A stretch of 57,218 nt of DNA from Syntrophaceae bacterium UBA6109 (GTDB lineage: Bacteria; Desulfobacterota; Syntrophia; Syntrophales; UBA6109): positions 1 to 57,218 of the forward strand of contig DIWJ01000027.1 of assembly GCA_002428445.1 (NCBI GenBank), in the 5' to 3' direction. Numbering within the stretch: position 1 is the stretch's first letter; each line of letters opens with the position of its first letter. Below are positions 56,866-57,218 of this stretch, piece after piece. A model generated the notes under the pieces. It searched no databases. It saw only the letters and a program-made list of their open reading frames with translations, and was not told the DNA's origin. A program made the position numbers and the translations under genes.

Positions 56866-57067
56866 GGTAGACCTCGATGGCGACTTCCGGACAGACGACG
56901 GCGCACAGCGTGCACCCGGTGCAGCCCTTGCTTTCGCCGGAGGAGACGGGGCGGTATCCCATGGTATTGTATTCGGTGGAGGGGAGGATGCAGCCCTGCT
57001 TGCAGGCGGCAATGCAGAGGTGGCATTCTTTGCAGCGTTCCCGGTTGATCTCGATGCGGCCTTTCAC
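56858..57067 (-). CDS. korD: 2-oxoacid:ferredoxin oxidoreductase, delta (ferredoxin-like) subunit
   Basis: 69 residues with two [4Fe-4S] motifs: CKECHLCIAACKQGC and CTGCTLCAVVCPEVA. It passes electrons from the catalytic core to ferredoxin. GTG at 57067 is chosen because AAGGAG lies five bases upstream; a longer frame reaching 57196 has no support. First gene of korDABC-ACT; the promoter would lie in the last 150 bases of the window, where TTGGAC and TACAAC spaced by 16 bases on the minus strand are a weak candidate. Confidence 0.9.
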   Translation of the reverse strand: MKGRIEINRERCKECHLCIAACKQGCILPSTEYNTMGYRPVSSGESKGCTGCTLCAVVCPEVAIEVYRE

Positions 57068-57218
57068 AGCGACTCCTTCGTTTCGAGCACGATGGACGCG
57101 AAGTTTTTGGCGCAGATCGTCGCGAAAGTCAAGCGGTAATTGCCCCGGCGAGAGGGGACTTGAAAGCCTGCGGCCGCCGTTGTACTGTCGAACCACGGCT
57201 GTCCAATTAACATTTGAA

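Overview
The window reads as the chromosome of a strictly anaerobic, probably syntrophic deltaproteobacterium (Syntrophaceae / Desulfobacterota-like). The inference rests on gene content: a complete Rnf complex followed by an NfnAB transhydrogenase, a KorDABC-type 2-oxoacid:ferredoxin oxidoreductase, an AsnC-type siroheme decarboxylase (alternative haem route), pyruvate phosphate dikinase, a B12-dependent acyl-CoA mutase, a TRAP carboxylate transporter and a sigma54-type response regulator. No insertion sequence, CRISPR array, prophage or rRNA operon is visible. The window is gene-dense, with many ATGA or TGATG overlaps.

Layout. 1-4081: end of groEL with a strong terminator, then ileS and lspA. 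4111-15237: an accessory catabolic island. A PaaK-like CoA ligase and a two-subunit B12 mutase face a FadR-type GntR regulator and an M24 hydrolase. Behind these lie an ADP-forming acyl-CoA synthetase alpha subunit, a 3D-domain lipoprotein and the TRAP transporter dctPQM. Three copies of TGGTATNACCA lie in the 361-bp divergent region. 15571-20128: a small membrane protein, then hisI-hisG-hisB-lipoprotein-hisA and a HIT protein. 20306-26484: yqeY-dnaG-rpoD, a CAT tRNA, a zinc-ribbon coiled-coil protein, RNase HI and RNase P RNA. 26549-31315 (minus strand): ppdK, a stand-alone dCache membrane sensor and a first ATP synthase c subunit. 31808-36712: a small membrane protein, a sensor kinase/NtrC pair and engB. 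36930-46381: rseC-rnfCDGEAB, a Tat/NusG-II protein, apbE and nfnAB. 46482-52782 (minus strand): atpZ-atpI-atpB, fcl, gmd, a nucleotide-sugar epimerase, hemL and ahbB. 53077-57067: a second c subunit (plus), a GGQ release-factor-like protein, an ACT protein and korCBAD (minus).

How it works together. Kor makes reduced ferredoxin, Rnf couples ferredoxin and NAD(H) to an ion gradient, and Nfn balances NADH, NADPH and ferredoxin. ApbE supplies the covalent flavins of RnfG and RnfD. F0 parts are scattered, with two c-subunit paralogues. The island looks like uptake, CoA activation and carbon-skeleton rearrangement of a carboxylic acid under control of an acyl-CoA-type repressor.

Most worth a second look: (1) the mutase lacks several diagnostic methylmalonyl-CoA mutase residues (Tyr89 to Leu, His244 to Asn, Tyr75 to His) but keeps Arg207, so it may be an undescribed acyl-CoA mutase with its own operators; (2) the rpoD product has a heavily altered region 4.2 (three prolines in the -35 recognition segment) although the rest is canonical; (3) a c subunit of ATP synthase sits in an apparent operon with an output-less dCache receptor.
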